From the NCBI GenBank assembly GCA_963693305.1, contig OY855915.1:3561618-3625617 (forward strand): 64,000 nt of DNA, in the 5' to 3' direction. The notes under the pieces were generated by a model. The model was not told where the DNA came from. It searched no databases and saw nothing but the letters and a program-made list of their open reading frames with translations. The stretch comes from Meandrina meandrites (Eukaryota; Cnidaria; Anthozoa; Scleractinia; Meandrinidae). Position 1 is the stretch's first letter. Every line of letters begins with the position of its first letter. Shown here one piece after another: positions 50,341 through 62,685 of this stretch. A program made the translations under genes and the position numbers.

Positions 50341-50927
50341 TCTCACGGCACCATGATTCGCAAATTATTATCCCCAATTACCGCTTTTCTGTACCAAGAT
50401 AATACCACTGGTGGTTAAATAAATGTCAGTGACAGTTGTACAGAATTAAAACCTACCTTTCACCAGAGTGTTTTAAACTAGTGTTATATTTTGTAGAAAG
50501 CGTTCGTGTTTTTGCGAGTTGTTAAAATGACACGCGGAGGTGAAGAAACTTTTTTTCACCGTCTTCAAGTTTGGTTTCGGATCAATTTATCAAGGTTGAT
50601 AATTAACATTTCAAATCATGAATTGGTCTTTCAGCGTGTCTAGTTGTAATAAACGTTTACTTCAGAAAGGAATTATTTGTCTGAATTTAGTAGAGGTAGA
50701 GGTAAAACTTTATTTATGCAGGGTGGCCCATTCAGCACAGTGGCTGGTATCCAGAGGGGCCCTGCTAAATACAATTTCTAAAAATATAAAATGTCTAATA
50801 GTTTAAAATAGTTATAAAAATAGAGTTAAAAAATAACTAATGACTAGTAGTTGAAATGGTTATATAAAAAGAGTTTAAAAAATTGAAACGAGTTACAAGC
50901 ATGAACTGGTAGGGAAAAAAAAAGATA

Positions 50928-51350
50928 TCATAAATTAGGTGCTATAAATAAAATGGGCTTTGACAAGATTTTTAAAAGAGGAGAGTGATACAGCTTGTTG
51001 GATTTTACAAGGTAGTGAATTAAAAAGGGCTGTGCCAGAAAATCCGTAAAAGTACGTTTGCCAAGGCTAAGTTTGGGTTTGGGTAGATGGAGGTCAGCCT
51101 TCCTTCGAGTGTTGTAACCATGTACATTGTAGTTCCTTATGAAATAGTTACTTAAATACTGAGGAACTAAGTTATGCAAACATTTAAAAACTAAAACACA
51201 TTTGTGTATTTTACGGTTTGTTTCTATTGCTTGCCAAATGTATTGAAATTGACTGGTAAAATAAGTTTTCTTGTTTTCCTCTAAATGCTTCAATAGCACA
51301 ATATTTTGATAATTTTTGATGACGTTTAATAATATATTTTGAATGTTAAA
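50928..51350 (-). mobile_element. LINE fragment: C-terminal tail of a reverse-transcriptase ORF
   Basis: The minus-strand frame reads HKCVLVFKCLHNLVPQYLSN, NTRRKADLHLP and GKRTFTDFLAQPF, the pattern typical of the tail downstream of reverse transcriptase in CR1/jockey-type LINEs. The RT and endonuclease domains are absent, so it is a 5'-truncated copy. It ends just before the exon candidate at 51356 on the other strand. Confidence 0.7.
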
Positions 51351-51355
51351 AACAG

Positions 51356-54300
51356 CTGAGGAAGAAAAAAGCATTAATATCACTTGATCCTAAACAAAGT
51401 TTATCACTGGAAGCTCTGTACAAACACTACTTCCCATTAACAGGAGCTATGAATAAAAGGTACAATGTTTTTTTTCCCTTTTGAGTTAATATCACTATTC
51501 TTATAACAATGATTTTAAGTACTAAACAACTAAGTTTTTGCTATGAGGTACCTGTGTTACATGTATACATCATCATCATCAAATGATCATCATCATTATC
51601 ATCACCACTGCCACCACAACTCAATTAAACGGATTGCTTCAGTTAAACGTGCATGACAGAGAGCTTTAAAATTCCGTAGCAGTATCTGGTTTACAAAGCC
51701 CGGCAACTCCGTAATACTTTCACAATGAGTCGGAAAGGTAAGCGACCGACCATGTCTTGTTTGCCATCCACTTGCAGTGAAATTTTTGTATGAGTATTTA
51801 TTTATGTGATTACCTGTATTTTGGAGACATTTTTTATGGCTGCTCCAGAATACCCGGCCGCTTATTTGCATGTCATTGAATAAGAATAGCATCTATTGTG
51901 TTATGCCTCGTTCTTTTAAAAAAGGTCCCGGCAAATGTAAATGAAGTGGCCGGGTATTCTGAAGTTGCTGCCAAATAGGCCATTTCCGAGTTACCTTTTG
52001 CCTCTGTGTCAAAACGAGTTTATGTGCGAAACCATTCATATGAAAATGAGTTTCACCTGCAAACTCATTTTCATTTGAATGGTTTTGCACAAGGACTCGT
52101 TTTGAAAATGAGGCAAAGGGCAACTCAGAAAATTATGGCCTATTCATACATCGCAATGATTTATGGTCAACACTTGAGATTTTAAAACTGTTGTAGTGCA
52201 AAAACGTAATTATGTTAATTCTTTACAAGTAAACAAATGCGAGTCAACTCTAAATTGACCGTTTTCGTTGTTTGCTGGAAATCATTATGAAGCCAGTTTC
52301 CAAACAAATGTTGAAATCTAAAAGTTCATTTGCTACAAGCTTTATACAAAATGAAATATGACGGTAGCTGAGGAAGACTTACCTTTGCTTCCAGATAGTA
52401 ATTAAAAGAGGCAGGGACAAAAGTCGGACCGGATCAACTCGGATCGCTGATTTGAATAACAATAGCACTATTGTGCATTTCCTCGTTCTTGAATAGGTGC
52501 TATTGTTATTCAAATCAGCGATCCGAGTTGATCCGGTCCGACTTTTGTCCCTGCCTAATTAAAAGCGTTCTTTTCATATGACTTTCCAGCATAATTATAA
52601 TAATTCCTTGCTGTGGCTGCATTCCTCGATTACATGAAGTCGTTGTCCAAATGCATGTAGACTTAGGTGCTCATTTCTCCGCAGTCAAGTATTCTTTAGC
52701 ATGATTCCTTTTCCTACCCCCTAAATATATGCACAGAAGACAATTGCCAGTCGTTTTCACATTTCATTCCAAAAACATTCATTTATTATAAATTTATTCT
52801 TGACTGTTATTTAAGTTACTAAACAGCTTCCAGCTTGTATTTTAATTTTAAAACTGCAGACATTGCATCACTACTTTGATAAGGTCAGATTAAGGTGGCT
52901 GAACACAGTTTTCCAAACTTTAAGTCTACCTATTTTTTGTTTCACATTCATGTCCAAACCGTTGCAGCCAAAAATTGGCTGGTCACATAACTACTAAAAT
53001 TTTAAGTTTTATATGGTTCCGTAACCTTGGCAACATAGCTACCGTTAATTCTATAACAACTAAAAGAATTGAATTATTTTATCTCCGAAAAGCCAGTCAT
53101 TTAAGATTTTTGTCATCGTTTGTGTACAACAAATTTGGGAAAATTCTGACATTTCAACACTGAAGCAATACAGATGAAAGAGGGGCATTTTGTTAGTTTA
53201 ATGTTTTCACATAATTTAGGTCCCAGAATTTTTATAGCTGAAATGAACTCACAATTGTGACCACTTTTAATTAACTCACATTCTTTTGTGCAGATTTAAT
53301 CCAATCAGAAATCAACTATAAGCTCTCCTCACTTCTAATTGCATGGATAATGACTGCACGGAAGAATGTGAATTAATTAAAAGGTTTTTTTTTTTGCAAT
53401 TGGCAATATTCTTTTTTTCCTGAAGTATGCTCTCAGGTCCACTTGAAACTGCGCATTTCTGGAGAAGAAAGAAAAATGCTCAAACTCGAATTTTTCATTC
53501 ACTGCACATGCATGCACAGCATTTAACTGAGTTCTTAAAAATAAGTGAACACATGGGAAAAGGCAGCCTACTCTATGATTCCTGATGAGCATCTATTTCT
53601 TACATACTGAATACAATAAATTTTCTACATACAGCAGACTCTTATATTTTTTTGAGGAAAAAACTCCAAAATTATCGCACTTTGAAAACCAAAAGGTTAA
53701 TATATTTACGACATACTGTTTTTCTTAAACTCTTGTGTGCACTCAAGCACTGACAGACTCACAACTACATTAAACCCAAAGAACATGTAAAAACTATGTT
53801 CAGCCACCTTTATGTAAATAATCTACATTATTCAAACTTCTAGCTTGTAATGTTAAAGTGTCAGGATCAAAAGGGCATTACTTAATTTATACCTGACTCT
53901 TTGTGACTGGCATCCATATTTAGGATTATCTTAGAGGTTTATGTTTTGGACTCATGTAAATTTGGGGAATTTGTTTAAGGTCAGGACTTATAACACCTCA
54001 TGTATACATTGTAAAGCAGACAGCTATTTATACAGGCTCAGGTAGCCCTGAACCTTTAAACTATACAATAAGTTATAAGATAGGTCAGTTAAAGACAGTT
54101 GGGCCTGGATCACCAACTCATCAGAACTGAATTTTCCAATTAAATTGTCAGGTCTGATGTAGCCAACCAGTTGTCAGATGTTTGGCCTGCTGAGACCCTC
54201 TTCTATCTGGAACATTGACTGTAAATATTATTGAGGGCTATTAATTGGCTTGTTATGTGTAATATATTCTTATTTACTTACACTCATACCATAAAAATTA

Positions 54301-55507
54301 ATCCCTTTGATAATAAGATCATTTGGTACCTTAACCTTAAAGGAGCTTAAAGCCACGATTCACACATGTGCACTGCAAACCAAGAAACCTGAAAGGTTTG
54401 GGTCTTCATTTTTCATGTTGATGACCATCATCATAGAATTCAAATGTAATCTACTCAATGCCATGATATCGAGGAATGATTTTGGTGAGAATTAGTAATT
54501 TCCTTATCAAGATTTATGCAGTAAAAACACTAATTAAAATTTCTGGCAGGAGTGAGGTTGAAAAGAAAATTGCTCGTATGGCTTTCGGAAGCACTAGAAA
54601 GACTAAAAAGGTCACCAGGTAAGGTTTTAAACATATCATTATAACAGTAGCTTTTCAAAGGAAATCAAAGTGGCTATAAGCCACTGAAACTCAGAAAATG
54701 AATTATGCAACAAGAAGCTACTGGTATAACCGAAAACTTCAACAAATAAAGATTTGAACTGATAACTTCACCCCACCCCCCCCCCCCCCCCCATTTGTCA
54801 AATTAATATTACGTTTGTATGCCATCGGATACTTACAACTAACAACTTTCAAATACGTGACTTGTAACGCAAGAGCATACAGTTCATAAAGAATTATGTG
54901 GACAGAAATTTTATCCTCAATGGACAGGCAACTACCTTTCAAAGCAGAACGACAATGGAAGGCTGTGAGGTCGAGCCCTGTCGCCTGCGAACAAAATTTC
55001 TTTTTTTCCTCTTTGTTTTTTTCTTTTTATTATTATTTTTTTCGCAAGTGTTTATAACATTCCCCTATAAACATAATTATTTTAAAATACTGTACTGAGC
55101 ATCTAAGAAACTATTTGCCAAAACGAAGCGTTATAAAATTATCACTTGGTTTTTCATGTAAAAATCATGTAATTAAAGGTTGTAATCACTCGAGAATTCA
55201 AATTGTTTATAGACATTGTCTTTCTTTGTGGCGGTCGAGTATTTCGATTTCAAACTAGAATTAAAACTATTTAAGCTTATATGCTGCAAGTTTTATTTTA
55301 TTTTTTATAAATAATGTGATAAGATAACGAAGGAGAAAGGGCTTGCAGCTTCCTGTGGCTGATCTTCGATCGATTGTTAGATATTGCCGCTATATAACAT
55401 ATAATTTCACTGTGAAGCAGGTATTGAAGAAAGAAATAATTATTATTTCTGGTGGCCAATATATGCGCAAGCGCTATGCACTAGTCAGCAGATTAACAAA
55501 AGTCTAA
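51356..55507 (+). CDS. Unrecognised gene, at least two and perhaps three internal/terminal exons
   Basis: Exon 51356-51459 (after AAAACAG, donor AG|GTACAA) reads LRKKKALISLDPKQSLSLEA, then LYKHYFPLTGAMNKR. Exon 54550-54618 (after TGGCAG, donor AG|GTAAGG) reads SEVEKKIARMAFGSTRKTKK, then VTR. Both splice in phase 2 and share a lysine-rich, probably nuclear character, which supports one transcript. A possible last exon, 55333-55507, also in phase 2, reads LPVADLRSIVRYCRYITYNF and ends VSRLTKV-stop, but its acceptor (ACGAAG) is poor. No start exon was established. I do not recognise the family. The intron between the first two exons contains three transposons. Confidence 0.45.
51976..52142. mobile_element. 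Palindromic MITE, second copy of the 9941 family
   Basis: Begins TAGGCCATTTCCGAGTTACC and ends with the diverged complement (AACTCAGAAAATTATGGCCTA). The interior pairs around AAACTCATTTTCATTTGAAT. Confidence 0.7.
52409..52556. mobile_element. Foldback element with 9-bp target duplication (Mutator-like size)
   Basis: Arms of about 65 bp (AGGCAGGGACAAAAGTCGGA ... GAATAACAATAGCAC) are perfectly or nearly perfectly inverted, with a short centre of about 18 bases. AATTAAAAG flanks it on both sides (52400-52408 and 52557-52565). A 9-bp duplication fits Mutator-like elements. It is 148 bp long; the high arm identity suggests a recent insertion. Confidence 0.75.
52893..53809. mobile_element. TIR element with 3-bp TTA duplication
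   Basis: Ends AGGTGGCTGAACACAGTTTT and the complement of AGGTGGCTGAACATAGTTTT, flanked by TTA. It is 917 bp and AT-rich, with no transposase. Inside, ATTAACTCACATTCTTTTGT and GAAGAATGTGAATTAATTAA form a further inverted pair. Confidence 0.7.
53810..54549. other. Intronic stretch of the unrecognised gene
   Basis: Nothing supported here beyond AT-rich sequence. Confidence 0.4.
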
Positions 55508-55867
55508 CAGGAGTTGACAGATGGAGTGAATTGGCCATGCTGCCGAGAAACTCGGAAATATTTTCCGAGTTTAAAAAGACATATTTTTAACTCACTGTGT
55601 GGTTCCACCCCTCTGGAATTTCCAATTCCCCCCCATTGTGGGGATATGGATATTTTCTGGAACCACAAATTTTCAAATCCATACAAACTCTTATAGTACA
55701 CTCAAATTTAAATCCATACGTGTACAACTCAACTCTTTTAAGCACACTTTGGTCACCTGTGCAATAACTGGAAGTCAACATTCACACAGTTTTACTCCCA
55801 AATAGAAGCTAAGCATTTCTTAGTGAGCCAATCCAACTCCTTGTTTGACAGCCCAGAGTAACGAAAC

Positions 55868-56409
55868 CCTGGGGGGGGGGGGGGCTCAGGATTTCAAGTG
55901 AAAGGGATGATCGAAGGATTTTTGGAAATTAAAAATTTTTGATTCCAAGATTTTGGTGGGGTAGGAAAATTTGGCAAGTATTTTTTGGGGTGTCTTGATT
56001 TAAGTAGGGATTTTTGGGGTGTTAAAACAATGTAAAGATTTGTGATTAGTGCCTTGGCTGCGTAGTTCTAAGAATAGAGTTAGAATTGTCATTCATAATG
56101 TTATTGTCGAAACGGAAGTGCTCTTGGGTGTATCTAGTGTTGTTGAAATGACTACCAGATGAGGGAAAGGCAAATTCAGATGGTATAAAGAATCAACAAA
56201 CACCAATATTCAATTTCTAATGTTTTTCTTTGTGTTATATCATTTAACCCTTTCTTGAAATTTTAGGGTCAGAATTCAGCTTGGGATTTTTTTGGTCCAG
56301 AGATTATTTTGGGTTTTGTTGGAAGCCCTAGGGATTTTTTTGGGTATTGATTTTTGCCCCCATTTGATCATCCCCGGCCCATCACTTGAAATCCCGAGTA
56401 CCCCCCTGG
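55868..56409. mobile_element. Non-autonomous TIR element, second copy of the 2569 family
   Basis: Begins CCCTGGGGGG then CTCAGGATTTCAAGTG; ends CACTTGAAATCCCGAGTACC then CCCCTGGG. The interior (GATTTTTGGGGT-like iterations) is the reverse complement in character of the copy at 2569. Confidence 0.68.
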
Positions 56410-56833
56410 GAATCAAACCTACTGCTAAAAATAAAATGCAGTGCCATGACTTTGCCTTAAGGTAAGGGACATAGGCAGTGCATTTCATGTAGATTACACT
56501 GAAGATTTTAATTGGCATAGATTTCCAAAGTGCACGATGTACCGGCATAAAATCATAGTCACCATGTCTTAACTGGTGTTCAGATGACTGAAGAACCTTG
56601 GAGTATTTTACGTGGGGCATTTGAACAATGTTTTGGGCTCGGGAATGGGATTTCAAACAATCCAAAATTTTTGGGCTTTCTTGCCACAACCCTCCTAGAA
56701 ATTGCAATACTAAGTTTAACCTCACTTTTTCAGTTTTAAATTATTGGTAAAATGTAATAAGAAAGGATACAAATGTTTCACGTCTTTCAGTTCTGTATGA
56801 AAGAAAACAAAGCTGGTTATTTGCCAGTTACAG

Positions 56834-59169
56834 TTACTTTATCCAAGCGAGATTTTTCTTCTTGATTATGTGGCCTAACATCGACTCAGCCTTTGGTATG
56901 CGCCTTCCATACTCATCGACACCGTGAGAAAACTCGAGAGAGTCACTCTTGTCAATGTACACCTTGTAACGGCAACCGCCGTGACCAGCAGTATCTTTTA
57001 CAAACCAGAAACGATTATTAGGTTTTCCTTCGAATTCCTTGATAAGATAATATACGTTGCTTCCAGCCTTGGCGACACGAAACGAATTCTGCGTACTAAC
57101 CTCCAACCTACTTTTGGTATTTTTTGTCACCATCTCTTCGTACAATCTAGGGTTCAGTTCACTGGCTGTACGCAGATGAGTCTCCGCTTCCGCAATCCTT
57201 CCAAGAGCTTTCAAAGACTTGGCGAAATCCAAATGTGCTATTGTTATACAGTTAAACTGCGACAAGCTTAACTGGAACTCTGATGCAGCTTTCTCGTGAG
57301 CTCCTTTCTTCTCAAAAATAGAACCCAGGATATAATGAGTAATGCCAGAAAAACAGAAGCCGAGCCTGATTGCTTTCATCAAGAAAGGCTGAGCTTCATC
57401 ATGACGACCTAAGTAATAGAGATGAACTCCCAAATAGTGATTGACCATGGCATTACTTTCGTATCGGGTGTACGCATCTTGATATATTTTAAGCGACTCT
57501 TTGTTACTTGCGGCATTTTCGGGGAGATTCATCAAACAGGACCTGAACAATCGATGAAATCGATAATCGATGGCAATCGATAACAATCGATGACAATCGA
57601 TATCAATTAATCGATTGATATTGATAATCGATGAACAATCGATCACGAAAATTTGTGTGATTATTGATTGTCATCGATTATCAATATTAATCGATAATCG
57701 ATGGGAATCGATCAATTAACTACATCGATTATCATCGATTATCAATATCAATCGATAATCGATGGGAATCGATCAATTAACATAATAGATTGTTTTCAAT
57801 ATGCAATATCAATCGATTACCTATTCAGTCAAACATTCAATTGTCAATTTCATCAAGTACTAATAAAGTTACACATTTTGATATGATTGCTTTTTATTTG
57901 AGTAAAAACTAGCGAGTAGCAATGGGTAAACTTGTTTATTCACCCACACGTTTCGTGGGAGTTTAAAATTCATAGAAACGTACTATGGATTTGTGTGTAA
58001 GAAAAACAAGCCCCAGCTGGCAAATTAGGCCTGTTAGGCCTGGGGCGAATAAAATCGTCGCCCGAGTAACGTGACGCCCACAGACATTGCATTCTGCGGA
58101 TGTCGCATGAGGGTACGATCTACGGCGCTGGGTCACGTTTCACCGCGGTAAAACGTAAAAAATAAGAAAACTACTTCAAAGATAAGGTTTTCATTTTCAC
58201 TGTTCAAAGTTTGATACTTAACAAGTATTCTCCTGGTTTACTAAATTTTTTGGAACTTTACTAAAAAAGTTCTAAGCGTTTGAAAACGGCGAAATGCCGA
58301 CTGTCGGCGCCATTGTCAAAGCAATTTTGATCGGGTGCAGAGCATTTTAAAAGTAAAGAATCTCGTTTGAGAGAACTAAAAATATATTTACCCTCGGCAG
58401 CTATTTCACATATCCTTACTGATGCTTCCACGTTAACGTGAATGATTTTTCTCGAAATAAGAAAACAAAAACATCCTCAGACGTTTGACCGCGGTGAAGG
58501 GTCACGTACGCTTAAGTGCGGACAAACTTGACTCCTCTGTGCCCTGCGCCCAGCTGCAGGTCAGTTGAATCTCGATGCTAAATCGATCATATTTGTCCTA
58601 CTGACAATGAGATATGTTAATTGTCTTTATTTGTGCTGTTTTTCACAGAGCCACATCGATGAACAATTCTCAAACTTTGCTACTGAGGTTTAAAAATAAC
58701 ATACGATCTGCGTACACTCCCGCGATACCTGAAGAAACGGAGACATCAAAATAGTGCCAATCGATGGCAATCGATGAAGTTCGTGACCACCTAAGTGTGA
58801 TTATCGATTGATTATCGATTGGCCGATGCCAATCGATGCTAATCAACAGTAATTAATCGATTGTCATCGATTGATCGATTGATTTTCCGATCATCGATTT
58901 TCATCGATTGTTCAGGTCCTGATCAAAGCAGCTTTCGCTACCAGCTTTTGTGCTTCATCACATTTGGATGACCTCATTAAGAATTTGAAATCCTCAGCAG
59001 CGGCAGCTGTGTTATCACTTAAGTCGTAGGCTGTCCCGCGGAACATGCGTGCGTAAAAATGATCTGGATTTCCCTCAAGCTGTTTAGTGAAGAAAGGAAT
59101 TGATTCAGGCTTTTTGCAGGAAAGAAAGACGCGAAGGCCATCAGTGAAAGGATCAGAAGACGACGCCAT
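56834..59169 (-). pseudogene. Intronless TPR-repeat protein gene interrupted by a transposon
   Basis: The 5' part (59169 down to 58922) starts MASSSDPFTDGLRVFLSCKK and ends VAKAAL; the 3' part (57530 down to 56834) starts MNLPENAASNKESLKIYQDA and ends KKKNLAWIK. Between them is the element at 57537-58921. Counting one copy of the 6-bp duplication, the two parts join in frame to 314 residues plus stop. The central region is a series of helical pairs with TPR character (NHYLGVHLYYLGRHDEAQPF; HYILGSIFEKKGAHEKAASE; HLDFAKSLKALGRIAEAETH), so it is probably a protein-binding scaffold. The C-terminal about 90 residues (NRFWFVKDTAGHGGCRYKV) I do not recognise. In this assembly the protein would stop after about 87 residues, unless the insert is spliced out or is absent on another allele. 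All other codons are intact. Confidence 0.8.
57537..58921. mobile_element. 1,385-bp TIR transposon rich in ATCGAT motifs, inside the TPR gene
   Basis: Terminal inverted repeats start CAGGACCTGAACAATCGATG (about 23 bp perfect). The 6-bp duplication ATCAAA flanks it (57531-57536 and 58922-58927). About 250 bp at the left end and 150 bp at the right end are dense with ATCGATTA, ATCGATGG and CAATCGAT repeats, perhaps transposase-binding subterminal repeats. The middle (58000-58700) has no recognisable transposase, so the element is non-autonomous. The superfamily is uncertain: the CAGG end suggests hAT, but the duplication is 6 bp and not 8. Confidence 0.82.
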
Positions 59170-59871
59170 TACAACAGAAGGTTGACTCCACAGTGTGCGT
59201 CACGATATTTGGACAGTTGCCATGCCACACCTCACCACCCACTGGCATGGCGGCCCAAACTCACGATTAAAGTCACATGATTTATTTTGTAAGCGTAACC
59301 CAGATCTTCTCATTAGTATCAGTAAGGACCAGTAAGCGCAAGCGGGTTGAGCGGGACGTGACTAGGACGAGTGCGCGGTGTTGTGTTACAATACGCCGAT
59401 CCAAGAAAAAAACCCGGAAGTGGCATGGAAGCGAGGCTAAGGGCGAGTGGGGCATTTCGAGTCTGACAACAAGGATTTCGTTCACAGATTAGCCACGAAT
59501 TTTGATCCGTATATGTTCAAAAGTATAAAAAGAAGAAATTTAAGGTCCTCCAGGCGACAGTGAGATTTTAACAGCTTATACTTTTTTAAAGGTCAAATGA
59601 ACCAAAATTTCGAATTTTCTTTTTTTTTAGGCCAATTTGTTGATTAAGAACCAAATAAACATATTCCGAAGTTTCAAAGGAATTGGACTTTGCAAAACAG
59701 AGAAATTTCAAGTTGAAAAATGCTTAGTTTTGGCCTTCATAATCGTAGAGCGGTCGGGAAAATTGTCGGGAAATTTTCGGAACATAAAACTGTGACGTCA
59801 GTATTGGTGCGCTGTGAAATTGCGGGGAATTCAAAGTCTTTTAGTGATGAAGCTCACAAGAATGGAACATC

Positions 59872-60235
59872 ATGGTGTTTTGTGCAGCACTAAACTGCTT
59901 AAATTATTCTAAGTCGAAAGTAAGTACGTTTAAGTTTCCAGCAAATTTAAAGCTCAGGAAACAATGGCTTTTGAAAATGAAAAGAAAAGATTTCAGCCAG
60001 AAAAGAACTCTCACATTTGTGCGGTTCATTTTACCGAAGACTACTTCAGAGAAAATCTGGCAATACGTAGGTTTCTGGGTTCTGATTTCAAGCCGCTAAG
60101 ACTCTACCTCAAAGAGGATGCTGTGCCGCGGACTATTTTTTTTTGTTCGGAAAAGAAATCACGGGGAAGAATGTCTTCCGAAGCACAAAGACCCCACCGT
60201 CCGTTCGGCTTTTGCTAAACGAAGGAAGTTAGAGG
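59872..60235 (+). pseudogene. THAP zinc-finger domain, frameshifted
   Basis: Starting at ATG 59872, one frame gives MVFCAALNCLNYSKSKVSTF, then KFPANLKLRKQWLLKMKRKDF: the first C-x4-C pair, the F-x-FP motif and the invariant Trp of THAP. From about 59985 the family pattern continues in another frame: EKNSHICAVHFTEDYF (the C-x2-H pair) ... EDAVPRTIF (the AVPTIF-type end). A second shift near 60180 would lead to SAFAKRRKLE and a possible donor (GAG|GTATGC). THAP domains bind DNA and occur in P-element-derived transposases and regulators. Either a decayed copy or assembly errors; no downstream domain was found. Confidence 0.75.
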
Positions 60236-61374
60236 TATGCATTTTGCACCTTTCTTATTCTACCTAGAGCTAGATGGAGTATTTGTTATGATTATTAGCA
60301 CTTTTACTTTGTTGGTTTGGCTGGACATGATCAAGCATTAGAATTTGAGTTCGTTAGTTCAATATCCTCGTCAAATGATTTGCTTCCATGCACGTGCACG
60401 TGCTTTTTGACGCGTATAAAATTAAGCTTCAAATGTTGTAATTATGTTGGGTTTATAACCGTTAATTTCGAGCCCTAAATAACACATACCGGCTAAATAA
60501 ATATGGACCAAAAAACAGTTTATACAAACAGAACTCACAGTGTCCGCGGGGATAGTGTCTGTGGTGTGTAAACGCTCAGTATTTATTTCAACACTGAATT
60601 TTCCTTCAGCTGAAAACGACACGAATTTATTCATTGAATTGAAAGTTTTACCCTGAGTGATGCTTTGCAGTTTCGAATTTGCATTGAGAAATGCCCTTTC
60701 ATTCAAGTTAAATTTTTGTGTACAAATTTATTTTTGTGTTTTGTGTGACTCTCGAGTACAGAGAGGAAACAGTGAATTCAATCTTAGCTTTTGGCCACAT
60801 CCTAGGATAACTTCGCGCTGCATACCGATCCGGGTTGCAAGCCGCACACGTCCTGATAAGAATTAAGTGCAAATTCAAAAAAACTGCATTTAGATTGGGG
60901 TATATAACAAAACTAATTGTTTTATACTAAGCTGAGCAGACTGATGATTTTTATACGCCATCCAGTGTTTGAAAACCTCCTATATCGTCCAATGCTTACA
61001 ATTTTTCTCAGTGCTTTGATAATTATTAATCTTTGAAACTGGATTACATTGTAGTAAAAAATATAACAACCATGTTAAAAAAAAAGCTTAGATTCTTTCA
61101 GAATTACTTGAATTACTTAGACTGACTCAAACTCTCAAACTTAACATTATTCGCTCTTTAAACGACGATCGTCTCTTCGATCGCAAAGCCGTGAAATAAA
61201 ACTATTACGTCACAAAATTCAAAGCTCGATCCATTCCTTCCATTCAAGTGCGCGGTCATTTTGGAAACGTTTTCGTGAAGTGTTCGGGAATCTTCGTAGT
61301 TTTTGCTATAGTTCGCGCTTTAAGGCTCAGAAAGCAAAATTTCTTCTTAAGTTTAGTTAATAATGAGTTCTTCT
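60236..61374. other. Stretch without recognised gene
   Basis: A 94-codon minus-strand frame (60422-60706) has no recognisable domain and no splice partner. Nothing else supported. Confidence 0.35.
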
Positions 61375-62226
61375 AGCGTTTGGTTGCTTTAAAATCGCTA
61401 AAGAAATTTTTATTGATTATTAGAAAAATATACAGCAACAAAATGATAGATACATAAATACAAAGAATTACATTATAAGCAATATTAGACATATATAGAA
61501 AAAAATTACATGTAATGGTTGATTGATTAGAATTTATTACAGTCCATAAACTTAGGTGAAGTGTGCAAACTAGTAAGGGGAAGTGGACAAAAGGAAAAGG
61601 AATTTTAAAAACATCTAAACTACCTACATATTTACTCCATTTGGCATTAAGGGTGTGTTCCTTATTATTCGATTTCATGACTTTAGATTCGGTTTGGTAA
61701 ACATAATTTAGTTTTCTATTAAACAATCTCAAGGAAGGACGAATTAATTTATTGCGGCAGTCAGATATATGTTGTTTAGCAATGATTAAAAAAAGATTGA
61801 GTAATAGAAAATATTCGTTTCTTTGCAAAATTCCAAAGAGCTTATTCATGTCGGATAGTTTATCTAAGCTTCTATTCAATTTATTACACCAAGAAATGAA
61901 ATCCAGCCAGAAACTATCTGTGTCATGACAGTAAATAAATAGATGTTCGAGGGTCCCGCTCTCTTAATCACAGAAGGTACATAAATCGGATGGTTGCAAA
62001 CCAGCTTTGTGGAGAAAGGAGTTTGTTGGTAAATATCTATTAAGAATTTTATACTGAAATTCGCGAGTCTTCGTATCCATGGCTACCTCGAAAGGTAACT
62101 TGTAAATGGCTTTCCAATCAAGAGGAGAATTTGGAAATTGATCAGCAAATCTTGCTTGTGCCGTGAGTGTCTTTTCAAATTTGCGTCGTACTTCTACGTA
62201 GATGGTTTTAGAATCTGCTTTACTTA

Positions 62227-62685
62227 CAGGGACCGCGGAGGGGGAGGGGCTGGTAGGGCTAGCCCTACCACGTTTTTTTGCTTGGGTTGATTTTTTACGG
62301 CTCCAGATGCCAGGTATAATGTATGAATTTTACCACTTGAAGAAACAAAATGCTTCTACTTTTGTATATTCGCTTCACGAAGTCAAAGGCTCGGCACAGC
62401 TGCGCGGAAGAACCTCAAGAGAAACTTTGGCAACTTCAAAAAGTAGGAAGCTTAGGCAGTTTATATAACATATTTACTGCATTGGAAGTTATACTCAGTG
62501 GGGACGGCTATGTTATTTTTCCAGTGAAACCCCGATGTAACGATATGCCAAGGGAGCAGCGAAATTACATCGTTGTATCGAGGTACGCAAATGTATGATA
62601 AATGGCAGGACAGTTGCCCCAATTGCTTGTGTGTCTTGGCCAGATTTTAAGCCCTACCACTTTAAAATGGTCTCCGCGGTCCCTG
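62227..62685. mobile_element. TIR element inside the LINE remnant
   Basis: Ends CAGGGACCGCGGAG and its complement (CTCCGCGGTCCCTG). A CCCTACCAC motif recurs near both ends. It is 459 bp long, splits the LINE frame and has no transposase. Target duplication not evident. Confidence 0.65.

Noticed and set aside
55598..55668. Short inverted TGTGGTTCCA ends
   Set aside because: Possibly a small MITE, but only 10 bp of terminal match and no target duplication; not enough to list as a feature.
59282..59485. Overlapping frames on both strands upstream of the TPR gene
   Set aside because: Basic, low-information translation in a GC-richer promoter-like stretch; no homology seen.
60422..60706. 94-codon minus-strand frame
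   Set aside because: No recognisable domain, no splice partners and no codon or promoter support.
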